NCBI RefSeq assembly: GCF_963678635.1
Contig: NC_087063.1
Coordinates: 41,182,759 to 41,246,758 of the forward strand
Origin: Symsagittifera roscoffensis
Taxonomy: Eukaryota > Xenacoelomorpha > Acoela > Convolutidae
Length of the DNA stretch: 64,000 nt
Direction of reading: 5' to 3'
Below are positions 63,784 through 64,000 of this stretch, in pieces. Both the position numbers and the translations under genes were made by a program. The notes below the pieces were generated by a model. It was not told the origin of the DNA, made no database searches, and was given only the letters and a program-made list of their open reading frames with translations. Each line of letters begins with the position of its first letter. Position 1 is the first letter of the stretch.

Positions 63784-64000
63784 TTCCTCATAAATACTAA
63801 TTTTTCCAAAACTTTGCAAAATTGATAATCAACAACCACCACATCAGTCCCCACCAACAACGTCCCAAGAACCTCCAACAACACCAAAAAATAGTCGAAC
63901 AAATAACGCCCAATCTTCAACACGCATCTTTTTCCAAGACAATCCATTTACATTTGAAGAAAGACACGCACGATTGTCCGAACTACTAGAATCAGTAATT
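63784..64000 (+). CDS. Start of a gag-like open frame, cut by the window end
   Basis: From the in-frame stop near 63790 to the window end the frame stays open. It reads through QQPPHQSPPTTSQEPPTTPK and then RIFFQDNPFTFEERHARLSE, a Pro/Thr-rich start followed by a charged helical part, as in many gypsy gag proteins. No Met is seen at the start. It probably belongs to a further element of the same family, head-to-tail with units 1 and 2. Gag identity is inferred from position and composition. Confidence 0.4.

Larger units (their letters stand above)
56182..63861 (+). repeat. Tandem 7.68-kb duplication, unit 2
   Basis: Repeats unit 1 throughout. Differences include an altered indel at 59150 (which lengthens the small frame at 58916-59212), one extra base near 59390, and scattered single-base changes. 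Unlike unit 1 it runs at its end without a break into an open gag-like frame. Confidence 0.95.

Noticed and set aside
48499-63861. LTR-LTR dimer formed by recombination of a retroelement
   Set aside because: A dimer would show three LTR copies with breakpoints at LTR edges; here only two units exist and the breakpoints are AAC microhomology, one inside a gag-like frame.

Overview
This is AT-rich animal nuclear DNA. Evidence: spliceosomal introns, an ACF1/BAZ1A chromatin-remodelling subunit, a heparan-sulfate-type sulfotransferase, a BEL/Pao retrotransposon (a superfamily known from animals), copia-like and gypsy-like elements, a LINE tail, tRNA-derived SINEs and several MITE families. The species cannot be named from the sequence; a repeat-rich invertebrate fits best.

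Three host genes are supported. (1) Plus strand, 2878-10026: a five-exon BAZ1A/Acf1 homologue with DDT, WHIM and two PHD-type zinc fingers. The N-terminal WAC region is not seen, and the frame stops just after the second PHD, with no bromodomain. (2) Minus strand, 33026-18207: a full-length five-exon dihydroxy-acid dehydratase (IlvD/Ilv3 type, about 586 residues, all key cluster and metal residues present). Animals are generally regarded as lacking this branched-chain amino-acid biosynthesis enzyme. It has introns, and those introns carry the same transposon families as the rest of the window, so it looks like a resident, horizontally acquired gene and not contamination. (3) Minus strand, 46252-45203: a single-exon type II membrane sulfotransferase resembling heparan sulfate 3-O-sulfotransferases.

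Layout: 1-2877 LINE tail, SINE and a hAT-like MITE; 2878-10026 Acf1; 10918-13828 a copia-like LTR element reduced to gag-protease, abutting a MITE; 14153-18206 AT-rich intergenic DNA; 18207-33026 the dehydratase, whose 11.7-kb third intron holds an apparently intact 9.1-kb BEL/Pao element (20757-29891) with LTRs that read as identical and an unusual hairpin-rich 2.4-kb leader; 33027-45190 a repeat landscape (a dispersed repeat with four copies, a mariner-like foldback, an ATCGAT-palindrome element, MITEs); 45203-46252 the sulfotransferase; 48499-63861 two nearly identical tandem 7.68-kb units containing a gypsy-like element without reverse transcriptase; 63862-64000 the start of another gag-like frame.

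The host genes show no obvious shared pathway. The points most worth following are the intron-bearing dehydratase in an animal genome and the BEL leader, where dozens of short tandem hairpins keep pairing although their stem sequences change.
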